40,069 nt of DNA from Deltaproteobacteria bacterium (GTDB lineage Bacteria; Myxococcota_A; Polyangia; Fen-1088), in NCBI GenBank assembly GCA_016935975.1, contig JAFGPX010000166.1:1-40069 (forward strand), in the 5' to 3' direction. Numbering within the stretch: position 1 is the first letter of the stretch; each line of letters starts with the position of its first letter. The notes under the pieces are model-generated. The model did no database searches, was not told the origin of the DNA, and saw nothing but the letters and a program-made list of their open reading frames with translations. Below are positions 14,624 to 21,768 of this stretch, one piece after another. The position numbers and the translations under genes were made by a program.

Positions 14624-16951
14624 CTACCTCTCCTCCTCGAGCAGCTGCTTGAAGTCTTCCTCGACGGTCTTGAGCTCGAGCTTCTGCTGGTTGATGAGCT
14701 TGGAAACCTCGCTCGTGCGCGCGTCCTTGAGGCCCCAGGCCACGTCGACCAGCCCGACGTCGGACTGCACGACCAAGTCGTAGAAGCGTTCGGTGACCTT
14801 GCCGAGCATGGCGAAGGCCAGGCCGCCGCCCAGATTCTGCGATTCGGCGGTGATGCCGGCGAGCTTGGTGTTCGCGGCCTGCAGATTGCCCTTCTCGGTC
14901 GCGATCTGCTGCTTGAGCTCGCCCAGGCGCTTGCCGGCCGCGCCCTCGATGCGCCCGTCGAGCTCGGCCAGGCGCGCCTGCACGCCGTCCGCTCGCTCGA
15001 GGATCGCCGTGGTGGCGTCGAAATCGCGCTGGGCCGAGCCGGAGAGACGCGACCGCGCCGCCTGGTAGACGTCACGCTCGCGCTTCATGCTGGCCACCAA
15101 GACGGCGATGGAGCCGCGTTCGGCGTCCCCTGTGGCCACCGCCACCACGGCTTCGCGCGCGGCTTCGGCGATGGCGTTGCGAATCCGGTCGTTGGCCGCG
15201 CGCAGCTCGTCGATGGCGGCGCGCAGGCCGGCCACGGGCTGAATGAGATCCTCGGCGCGGATCTTCTGGTCGGCGCGCGACTTGATGTAGTACTGCTCGA
15301 TGGCCACCAGCTCGGCGTCCATGCCCTGCACCAGCACGTTGAGCTCGGAGGCTTGGCCGTCGAGCTGGTCGAGCGCGGCCCGGGCGCGCTTCTCGCGCTC
15401 GTGCAATCCGGCCGCGGTGAGCGGCATGCCCTCGATCTCCCGCTCGGCCAAAGCGCGCTCGACGGCAAGCCGCTCCAACCTGTCCTTCTCTTCCCCGGTC
15501 AGCGCCGAGGCGGTCAAAGAGCGCATCTTGCCGACGAAGCGGCGGCGAATCTCGACGATTTGATTGAGCACCTCGGAAGTGCGCGTGCGCACCTGCGCCA
15601 GGTCGGCAAAGATGCCGACCTTGAGCTGCCCGCCCACGGCCATTTCCAGACGGGAGAGGATCTGTTCGGAATCCTTGATCCCGCGTTGCAGCTCGCCCAC
15701 GTCCTCGGTCAACGCCACCACGCGCGCCACGTCGGGATCGGACTTCACCCACTTGACGGCGGGGCCGGGAATGAGCGCCGTGATGTCGAACTTCTCCATG
15801 CCCTTGCCGATGAGCGATTCGAAGTACTTGGGGTCGGCCTGGCAACGCGCGAGCGTCTCGTCGAGCTGCGTGTGAATGGGCGCGAACTGGTCGCGGGCCT
15901 GCACGAACGCCTCGTTGGCCAACGCGAAGTTGCCCAGACGGACGTGCAGGTTGCCCATGAGCAGACGCAGCTCGGGGGCCTGCGGGCTGTCCGGGCTTTG
16001 CAGGAGCATCAGGTCGAGGGCCCGGTAGGCCGACTCGTAGTCCTTGGCCTTGATGGACGTCCAGGCCAGCTCGTTCATGGCCTCGTCGAAACGCAGCGAC
16101 TCGCGCCGCATGCCGCTGTAGGCGTCGCGCGCGGCCAGGAACTGCTCTTGCTCGTAGTTGAGGCGGCCGACGGCCAGGCGAGCCATGTCCTGGACTTCCC
16201 TGTCCGCGTCGTTGCGCGGCTGGCTGCGCACGATGCCGTCGAACACGGCCAGCGCCGCCGAGTAGTTCCCCTTGCGAACCTGGATGGTGGCCGCGAAGTA
16301 CAGCGACTGCAGGTAGTAGGGACTGGTGGGCGGGATGGCCGAAAACGTCGCCAGCGCCTCGTCGGGCCGCCCGCGGAAGTAGGCGTACTTGCCGCGCACG
16401 TAGGGCACCGACGGTTCCAGGTTGGCGGCGGGAATGCTCTCGAGCCGCTTCAGATACTCGTCGACGTTTTCGAGATCCCCGGTGTGCAGCCCGATCTCGA
16501 CCAGCCGCTGCAGGGCCCGCTGTTCCAGGCGGGACCCGGTGTTCTTCTTCGCCTCCATCGCGAAGTAGTAGCGGGCCGAGTTGTAGTCCTTTTCTTGGAA
16601 GAGCGCTTCCCCGAGCAGCACCAAGGCATCGTCGTAGCCCTGCATGTTGGGGTACTTCTCGACGACGTCGAGCAAGACGGTGGCGGCTTCGTTGTAGTTC
16701 TTGAGCTTGAACAGCATCTCGGCGTCGACCACCCGCCGCATGGCGACGTTGGGGTCGACCACCGCCTGCTCCCTGAACGCGGCCGCGATGGCCCCGACGC
16801 GCTCCTCTAGGTCGGCGAGCCTGCTGTTCGCGTCGTCGATTTCGCCGGCCCCGGCCGCACCAGCCGCCAGCCAGACCGCGCCCAACGCGGCGCAACGCGC
16901 GCGCGGCCTGCGGGCAGGCTTGCGAGCGTCGGTCCCTGTGCGTCGGTGCAT
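14624..16951 (-). CDS. Secreted TPR and coiled-coil protein (GltC-like candidate)
   Basis: A 775-aa protein. ATG 16951 has ggagaag 5 nt upstream and begins a basic N-region followed by a signal-like Ala-rich segment (AALGAVWLAAGAAGAG). Residues about 60-380 are TPR-like (AEMLFKLKNYNEAATVLLDV, YDDALVLLGEALFQEKDYNS, LLMGNLHVRLGNFALANEAF). Residues about 420-770 are long heptad helices (EEKDRLERLAVERALAEREI, QQIATEKGNLQAANTKLAGI) ending in a charged tail. It is co-transcribed with the GltD-like gene (2-nt gap). M. xanthus GltC is also a secreted TPR protein, but the long coiled-coil half makes that equivalence uncertain. Confidence 0.82.
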   Translation of the reverse strand: MHRRTGTDARKPARRPRARCAALGAVWLAAGAAGAGEIDDANSRLADLEERVGAIAAAFREQAVVDPNVAMRRVVDAEMLFKLKNYNEAATVLLDVVEKYPNMQGYDDALVLLGEALFQEKDYNSARYYFAMEAKKNTGSRLEQRALQRLVEIGLHTGDLENVDEYLKRLESIPAANLEPSVPYVRGKYAYFRGRPDEALATFSAIPPTSPYYLQSLYFAATIQVRKGNYSAALAVFDGIVRSQPRNDADREVQDMARLAVGRLNYEQEQFLAARDAYSGMRRESLRFDEAMNELAWTSIKAKDYESAYRALDLMLLQSPDSPQAPELRLLMGNLHVRLGNFALANEAFVQARDQFAPIHTQLDETLARCQADPKYFESLIGKGMEKFDITALIPGPAVKWVKSDPDVARVVALTEDVGELQRGIKDSEQILSRLEMAVGGQLKVGIFADLAQVRTRTSEVLNQIVEIRRRFVGKMRSLTASALTGEEKDRLERLAVERALAEREIEGMPLTAAGLHEREKRARAALDQLDGQASELNVLVQGMDAELVAIEQYYIKSRADQKIRAEDLIQPVAGLRAAIDELRAANDRIRNAIAEAAREAVVAVATGDAERGSIAVLVASMKRERDVYQAARSRLSGSAQRDFDATTAILERADGVQARLAELDGRIEGAAGKRLGELKQQIATEKGNLQAANTKLAGITAESQNLGGGLAFAMLGKVTERFYDLVVQSDVGLVDVAWGLKDARTSEVSKLINQQKLELKTVEEDFKQLLEEER

Positions 16952-16973
16952 CGCTCTTCTCCGGCCGGGCGAT

Positions 16974-17714
16974 CTACTTCTTCGCGGCTGCCTGGCCGGC
17001 GCCCTCGGGCGCAAGCAGGTTCACCTTGAAATCGACGGCGGGCTTCTCCTCCATGTTGGTGGTCATGCCGCCCTTCTCGTAGCCCACCACGGTCACCACC
17101 GTGGCCTTGCCGTCCGCGGCGATGAAGGTGTGGCTGGAGCTGGCCTTGAACTTGTAGCCCTTGAGGTAGCTGAAAACACCGAAGCCGCTGCCCTGGTAGA
17201 CGAGCTGCACCGAAAGGGTGTGGTTGCCGGGCTGGATGGCGCCGTTGTACACGTCGAACTCGGTCATCTCGGCCAGGCGACCGGTGTCGTCGACCTTGTT
17301 CATGATCTGGACGCCGTCGAGCGCGTACATCACCTTGATGAGGCGGAAGGTCGCGCCCATCTCGTTTCTGTGCTTGATCACGCACCGGGAAGCCCCGATG
17401 ACTCCGCCGAGCACGGTTTCCTTGAGCAAGTTCAGGCGGGCGCGCGTGCGAAACACTTGCTCTTTGAGCTCGTTGACATTGTGCTCGAGCGCCTTGAGCC
17501 GAACCGCAGAGGCGCTCCCGTCGCTTGGCGCGGCAGCGGGAGCGGCGGGCGCCGCCGCAGGCACGGGGGCCACGCCCGCAGCCGGGGCCGGTGCCGCGGT
17601 CGCCGCCGGTGCCGCCGCCGGTGCTCTGACCGCCTCGGCCGCTTGCGCGGCCTCGAAGCATGGACTGGCAGCGAGCAAAAAGCCCAGGGCCCACCAAGTT
17701 CGTCGCATCGTCAT
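16974..17714 (-). CDS. Secreted Ala/Pro-rich envelope protein, unknown function
   Basis: A 246-aa protein, first gene of the operon. ATG 17714 follows aaggag by 7 nt. Signal peptide (RRTWWALGFLLAASPCFEAA), then a flexible Ala/Pro linker of about 50 residues, a short heptad helix (VRLKALEHNVNELKEQVFRT) and a beta-rich C-terminal domain (about 115-235: HRNEMGATFRLIKVMYALDG, IQPGNHTLSVQLVYQGSGFG). Such Ala/Pro linkers make database names like dihydrolipoamide acetyltransferase appear for these proteins, but no lipoyl or E2 catalytic domain is seen. Function unknown; its place at the head of a Glt-like operon suggests an envelope-complex subunit. Confidence 0.8.
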   Translation of the reverse strand: MTMRRTWWALGFLLAASPCFEAAQAAEAVRAPAAAPAATAAPAPAAGVAPVPAAAPAAPAAAPSDGSASAVRLKALEHNVNELKEQVFRTRARLNLLKETVLGGVIGASRCVIKHRNEMGATFRLIKVMYALDGVQIMNKVDDTGRLAEMTEFDVYNGAIQPGNHTLSVQLVYQGSGFGVFSYLKGYKFKASSSHTFIAADGKATVVTVVGYEKGGMTTNMEEKPAVDFKVNLLAPEGAGQAAAKK

Positions 17715-17818
17715 CGCAAAGCTCCTTCTGACCATCCGGTAGCCACTCCGGCATGGCTCGCCGCCCCAGGATCCGACGTTGAGCGCCCCGCCACGGTGGG
17801 GGTACCGAAGGGTGTCAA

Positions 17819-17848
17819 TCTATAGCAGGCGACTCGGAGTGTAGTCAA
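17819..17848 (-). promoter_or_regulatory. Main promoter of the 12-kb envelope operon
   Basis: Minus strand TTGACT (17843-17848), an 18-nt spacer, TATAGA (17819-17824). Expected start near 17812, giving a leader of about 100 nt before ATG 17714. It is the only good sigma-70-type site in the interval between this gene and obgE, and no other clear promoter was seen in the closely spaced genes downstream until 8032-8061. Confidence 0.55.
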
Positions 17849-17944
17849 AAGCACCTCCGTCATCGGAAACACCCGCAGGCGGCCCCGATGGCAGGGCGCA
17901 TCCTACCAGAACTCGTCCCTCCTCACCCGTGGAGCGCGACGCGG

Positions 17945-19000
17945 CTAGTTGTCCGGATCCCGCTTCTGCCGTTCGCCCGGCTCCCTTTCGGACCGTCTGG
18001 CCCTGACGACCGCTGCGAAAGCCGCCTCGAGGACTTGGGGCAGGCCCTGGCCGGTTGCCGCGCTGATTGGGTAGAGCCTGATCCCGCGCCGGCCAAAGAG
18101 GCGCTGCAGCGCGGGCAGGCGTTGCCGCGTTGCGGGCAGATCGAGCTTGTTGAGCGCAACGATCTCGGCCCGGCCGGCCATCTCGCGGTCGTAGAGCTCG
18201 ATCTCGCGGCGGAGCGCGAGGTAGTCGCGCAGTGGCGTGCGGCCGGGCACTGGACTGATTTCCAGGAGGTGGACCAGCGCGCGCGTGCGTTCGAGGTGGC
18301 GCAGAAACCGGTGGCCCAGGCCGGCCCCGGCATGGGCCCCCGCGATGAGCCCAGGCACGTCGGCGAGCACGAACGAGCGCTCGCCGGAGAGATGGACCAC
18401 GCCCAGGTTCGGCACCAGGGTCGTGAAGGGGTAGTCGGCGATCTTCGGCCGTGCGGCGGAGACACGCGCGATGAAGGACGACTTGCCCACGTTGGGAAAG
18501 CCGACCAGCCCGACATCGGCCAGAAGCTTCAGCTCCAGGCGGACGAGACGCTCCTGGCCCGGGCGCCCGTGCTCGAAGCGCCTGGGGGCCCGGTCGGTGG
18601 GCGTGGCGAAGTGCATGTTGCCCCGGCCGCCCTGACCGCCCCTGGCCACCACGAACCGCTGGCCGTGCCGTCGCAAGTCGGCCAGAAGTCGCCCGTCTGC
18701 GTCGTCGTACACCATGGTCCCGGCCGGCACGCGCAGCACGGTGTCGCGGCCACGCTTGCCGTACATGTCCTTGCTGCCCCCGCGCTCGCCGGGCTGGGCG
18801 TGGTGCTCGTGGCGATAGCGGAAATCGAGCAGCGTGGACAGCCCCTCGTCGACCTCCAGGATCACGTCGCCGCCATCGCCGCCGTCCCCACCCGCCGGGC
18901 CGCCCTTGGGTACGTACTTTTCGCGCCGCCAAGCCACGGCGCCATCCCCGCCGTTGCCACCGCGCACATCGATGCGCGCTCGATCGATAAAGGTCGTCAC
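17945..19000 (-). CDS. obgE: GTPase Obg/CgtA
   Basis: Ribosome-associated GTPase acting in 50S assembly. The N-terminal Obg fold has the expected glycine-rich strands (VRGGNGGDGAVAWRREKYVP, GPAGGDGGDGGDV). The G domain has P-loop GFPNVGKSS (from about residue 167), G2 DYPFTT, G3 DVPGLI, G4 NKLD and G5 SAATG. 351 aa, so the variable C-terminal domain is short (RRSEREPGERQKRDPDN). GTG 19000 is chosen because GGAG lies 7 nt upstream; an in-frame TTG at 19006 is too close to it. Downstream of rpmA as in most bacteria, but separated by a 190-nt spacer filled by a palindrome. Confidence 0.95.
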   Translation of the reverse strand: MTTFIDRARIDVRGGNGGDGAVAWRREKYVPKGGPAGGDGGDGGDVILEVDEGLSTLLDFRYRHEHHAQPGERGGSKDMYGKRGRDTVLRVPAGTMVYDDADGRLLADLRRHGQRFVVARGGQGGRGNMHFATPTDRAPRRFEHGRPGQERLVRLELKLLADVGLVGFPNVGKSSFIARVSAARPKIADYPFTTLVPNLGVVHLSGERSFVLADVPGLIAGAHAGAGLGHRFLRHLERTRALVHLLEISPVPGRTPLRDYLALRREIELYDREMAGRAEIVALNKLDLPATRQRLPALQRLFGRRGIRLYPISAATGQGLPQVLEAAFAAVVRARRSEREPGERQKRDPDN

Positions 19001-19060
19001 GGGCAAGCTCCGGGTCGAGACCCAGCCATCGAAGTCAGGCTAGGGCCAGTGGCGGTCGCC

Positions 19061-19166
19061 TAGGGGGGACGCACAAGGAGAAACGGCGAAACGGAGCCGG
19101 AGATTCGTTGACATTGTCGCCATTCCTGTCCGCCTCTGCTTCTCCGTTCCTTCCCGCATGTCCCCC
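19061..19166. repeat. Purine-rich imperfect inverted repeat between rpmA and obgE
   Basis: Left arm 19061-19103, right arm 19125-19166. The outer seven bases gggggac/gtccccc pair exactly, and the interior pairs loosely around aaggagaaacgg-type blocks. The left arm shares gaaacggagccggaga with the repeat at 26765-26873. It belongs to the same class as the arms around the GxxExxY gene but has no gene inside. Confidence 0.6.
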
Positions 19167-19190
19167 GCCGACCGGCGTTGCGGCCGAAGG

Positions 19191-19442
19191 CTAGAGCGCC
19201 TCGATGCTGACCAGCTTGCGGCTGCCGGACTGGCTGAACTTCACCTTGCCCGGCTTGAGGGCGAAGAGCGTGAAATCGCGCCCCATGCCGACGTTGGTGC
19301 CGGGGTGGAACAAGGTCCCCACCTGGCGAACCAGGATGTTGCCGGCGAGAACCTGCTCGCCCGCGAAGCGCTTCACCCCGCGCCGTTGCGCCTGCGAATC
19401 GCGACCGTTGCGCGAGCTGCCTTGACCCTTCTTGTGCGCCAT
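19191..19442 (-). CDS. rpmA: 50S ribosomal protein L27
   Basis: An 83-aa protein beginning [16 protein letters not shown], the conserved flexible N-terminus that reaches the peptidyl-transferase centre, followed by [19 protein letters not shown] and [20 protein letters not shown]. Full length for the family. Five nucleotides downstream of rplU in the usual rplU-rpmA order; no N-terminal cleavage extension of the Firmicutes type is present. Confidence 0.98.
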   Translation of the reverse strand: MAHKKGQGSSRNGRDSQAQRRGVKRFAGEQVLAGNILVRQVGTLFHPGTNVGMGRDFTLFALKPGKVKFSQSGSRKLVSIEAL

Positions 19443-19447
19443 GGCGT

Positions 19448-19765
19448 CTAGGCTCCCACTTTGATGGAGACGATCTTGAGCGCCGTGAAGGGCTGGCGAT
19501 GGCCCGTCTTGCGGCGGTACGACTTGCGCCGCTTGTACTTGAAGACGACGATCTTCTCGCCCTTGCCCTGGCCCATCACCTCGGCCTCGACCTTGACGCC
19601 GGAAAGCTCTGGCTTGCCCACCTGCACGTTGCCCCCGTCGTCGGCGAAGAGCAGGGGAGAAAACGACAGCTTGTCACCCGGCGAGGCGGCCAGCTTCTCG
19701 ACGCGCAGGGTTTCGCCTTCCGCGACGCGGTATTGCTTGCCTCCGGTTTGAATCACGGCGTACAT
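19448..19765 (-). CDS. rplU: 50S ribosomal protein L21
   Basis: A 105-aa protein starting [20 protein letters not shown] and containing [18 protein letters not shown] near the C-terminus, both hallmarks of L21. ATG 19765 is favoured over upstream in-frame codons because the family begins exactly there and a GGAG lies 9 nt before it. First gene of rplU-rpmA with a strong promoter upstream (19792-19819). Confidence 0.98.
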   Translation of the reverse strand: MYAVIQTGGKQYRVAEGETLRVEKLAASPGDKLSFSPLLFADDGGNVQVGKPELSGVKVEAEVMGQGKGEKIVVFKYKRRKSYRRKTGHRQPFTALKIVSIKVGA

Positions 19766-19791
19766 GGCTAGGGCTCCAGAGCGAGGCGCGT

Positions 19792-19819
19792 AATTTAGAA
19801 GAGATTCCGGCGGTGTCAA
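19792..19819 (-). promoter_or_regulatory. Promoter of rplU-rpmA
   Basis: Minus strand TTGACA (19814-19819), a 16-nt spacer, TAAATT (19792-19797). Expected start near 19785, giving a leader of about 20 nt that still contains the GGAG ribosome-binding sequence. Confidence 0.6.
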
Positions 19820-19879
19820 GCGTCTTGTACGCGCAGTTCGTTGCGCCCCCGTCGCGCGAACGGGCGCGTCGAATCGCGC

Positions 19880-21157
19880 CTACCGGCCCCGGCCCGCTCG
19901 CATCAGCACCGACCGGCCGTGCCCGGCCAGCCCCTCGACCTCGGCCAGGCAAGCGACGGCCCCGGCCTGCCGCCGCACAGCCGCCAGATCGTAGTCGACG
20001 AACGAGGTGCGCTTGAGGAAATCGCCAACCCCGAGCGGCGAGGAGAAGCGCGCGCCGCCGCCGGTGGGCAGCACGTGGCTCGGTCCGGCGAAGTAGTCGC
20101 CCAGGGCCTCGCAGGCCTCGTGCCCGACGAACACCGCGCCCGCGGCCGTGACCCGCGCGGCCCAATTCCGCGCGTCGGCCAGCGCCAGCCCGGCGTGCTC
20201 GGGCGCCAGGCGGTTGACCAGGTCCACGGCGGTCTGGACGTTGCCGACCACGATGGCCACGCCTTGCCCCGCGATGGCCTTCCTGGCGATCTCCCGCCGG
20301 GGAAGGTCGGCGAGCTGGCGCTCCAACTCCCGGCTCACGGCCTCCGCCACCTCCTTGCCGACCGCCACCAGGATGGGAACGGCCAGGACGTCGTGCTCGG
20401 CCTGGGCCAGGAGATCGGCGGCGACCCAAGCCGGGTTGGCGCTGCCGTCCGCGGCGATGACCACCTCGGTCGGGCCGGCCACCATGTCGATGCCCACGTC
20501 GCCGAACACCAGGCGCTTGGCCGCGGCGACGTAGGCGTTGCCCGGGCCGACGATCTTGTCGACGCGCGGGACGCTCTCGGTGCCGTAGGCCAGGGCCGCC
20601 ACCGCCTGCGCGCCGCCGATCAGGAAGACGCGATCCACGCCCGCCTCGCGCGCCGCCGCCAGGGTTTCGGGCGAGGGTCCCGGCGTCGCCATGCAGATCT
20701 CGCCCACGCCGGCCACCTTGGCCGGCACCGCGCTCATGAGCACGCTCGATGGGTAGCGGGCCGTGCCGCCCGGAACGTAGAGGCCGACGCGGCCGAGCGG
20801 CGAGAACCGGCACGCGAGACGGACGCCCTCCTCGACGGTCTCGTAGGAGACGTAGCGCTCGCGCTCGTGGTAGTCGCGGACGCGCGTGGCGGCTTCGGCC
20901 AAGACCCGCAGTACCTCGGCCGGCACCTGTGCGACGGCCTTGTCCCATTCCGCGCCGGACAGCTCGATGGCGGAAAGCTCGCGTCCCTCGAAACGCCGGG
21001 TGAGCTCGCGCAGAGCCGCGTCGCCGCGCTGGCGCACGTGCGCGACGATGTCGCGCGCGCCACTCTCGATGGACGCCGGCAGCGAGCCCGACCGCTCGGC
21101 CAGGCTCCCCACTACGGTATCGAAATCGGGCGCGCCCTCTACGATGGTACGCAGCAT
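19880..21157 (-). CDS. hisD: Histidinol dehydrogenase
   Basis: Zinc-dependent, NAD-using enzyme of the last two histidine steps (histidinol to histidine). 425 aa, normal length. Seen: [52 protein letters not shown], the metal and substrate segment DLLAQAEHD, the catalytic pair Glu-His in LAPEHAGL, and [23 protein letters not shown] 21157 gives the usual N-terminus. No other his gene is adjacent in this window. A TAGGGT hexamer 7 nt before the start and the lack of a Shine-Dalgarno suggest a leaderless message. Confidence 0.97.
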   Translation of the reverse strand: MLRTIVEGAPDFDTVVGSLAERSGSLPASIESGARDIVAHVRQRGDAALRELTRRFEGRELSAIELSGAEWDKAVAQVPAEVLRVLAEAATRVRDYHERERYVSYETVEEGVRLACRFSPLGRVGLYVPGGTARYPSSVLMSAVPAKVAGVGEICMATPGPSPETLAAAREAGVDRVFLIGGAQAVAALAYGTESVPRVDKIVGPGNAYVAAAKRLVFGDVGIDMVAGPTEVVIAADGSANPAWVAADLLAQAEHDVLAVPILVAVGKEVAEAVSRELERQLADLPRREIARKAIAGQGVAIVVGNVQTAVDLVNRLAPEHAGLALADARNWAARVTAAGAVFVGHEACEALGDYFAGPSHVLPTGGGARFSSPLGVGDFLKRTSFVDYDLAAVRRQAGAVACLAEVEGLAGHGRSVLMRAGRGR

Positions 21158-21164
21158 ACGCGCA

Positions 21165-21170
21165 ACCCTA
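21165..21170 (-). promoter_or_regulatory. Possible -10 hexamer before hisD
   Basis: TAGGGT on the minus strand (plus-strand accctag begins at 21165), leaving 7 nt to ATG 21157. It fits a TANNNT pattern with the start point at or beside the start codon. No -35 identified. Confidence 0.25.
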
Positions 21171-21201
21171 GCGCCCGTTCGGCGCGCATACCAGCGATGA
21201 C

Positions 21202-21222
21202 GGAAACCCCGGGAGGGTTTCC
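21202..21222. terminator. Hairpin after the small Cys/His gene
   Basis: ggaaaccc (21202-21209), five-base loop, gggtttcc (21215-21222). A perfect 8-bp stem 4 nt beyond the stop of the minus-strand gene at 21227 and upstream of hisD. No T tract follows in the minus direction, so efficiency as an intrinsic terminator is doubtful. Confidence 0.45.
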
Positions 21223-21226
21223 ACGG

Positions 21227-21556
21227 CTAGGCGGCCTTGGCGGCCCGGCGCGCGGCGCGGTACTCCTTGATCTTCGCCTTGGGAACGTCCTTGTGCTTGG
21301 CGCAGACCATCCCGAAAACCGGAGCGGCAACTCCCGCGCATCCCGGCACCGGGCACAGCTGCTTGGGCCGGCGCCTGGCCAAAGAGGCAGGCGCGGCGGC
21401 GGCGCGGGACGCGCGACCGCCAGCGCGCGCGTTCGGCGCACCCGCGCCGAACGTGGCGGCGAACGCCTCTTGCACGCGACGAACGCTGTCGGCCTCCACC
21501 GCCGCGACGAGCCGACCGACGAACTCTTCCACCATTGCACGAATGTCTGTTGCCAT
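21227..21556 (-). CDS. Small protein with C-terminal Cys/His zinc-binding motif
   Basis: A 109-aa protein. ATG 21556 is preferred because a purine-rich gaagaggg lies just upstream. The N-terminal half is helical (MVEEFVGRLVAAVEADSVRR), the middle is Ala/Arg-rich and basic, and the C-terminus has CPVPGC (about residues 69-74) and FGMVCAKHKDVPKAKIK, giving a C-x4-C...C-x2-H arrangement that could hold zinc. I have seen similar small proteins in Myxococcota genomes but know of no established function. A nucleic-acid-binding role is a guess from the basic middle and metal motif. It is divergent from sctV. Confidence 0.75.
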   Translation of the reverse strand: MATDIRAMVEEFVGRLVAAVEADSVRRVQEAFAATFGAGAPNARAGGRASRAAAAPASLARRRPKQLCPVPGCAGVAAPVFGMVCAKHKDVPKAKIKEYRAARRAAKAA

Positions 21557-21768
21557 TGCCCTCTTCTCTTGCTGCAAGCGCGGCGAATGATGCTCCAAGA
21601 AGAACGAAAGTAAAGGGCAATCGTCTCGATTTTCGGAGCGGGCCATCCGCCGGCGCGAGGCATTCGGGCCGCCGCCGACGGCCGCGGAATCGACCGCCGC
21701 AATACCGCGCAATGGGAGCGCACAAATGCACTTGACCCAAACCGGAATGTTGGAATCATGGCCGCGTC

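Noticed and set aside
11658-14783. A 1041-codon open frame on the plus strand opposite the large TPR genes
   Set aside because: It lies antisense to two clear secreted TPR proteins, its translation is Val/Leu/Gly/Arg-rich without domains, and long antisense frames are expected in such GC-rich DNA.
16974-17714. Dihydrolipoamide acetyltransferase
   Set aside because: Only the Ala/Pro linker resembles E2 proteins; no lipoyl-lysine domain or acyltransferase motif.
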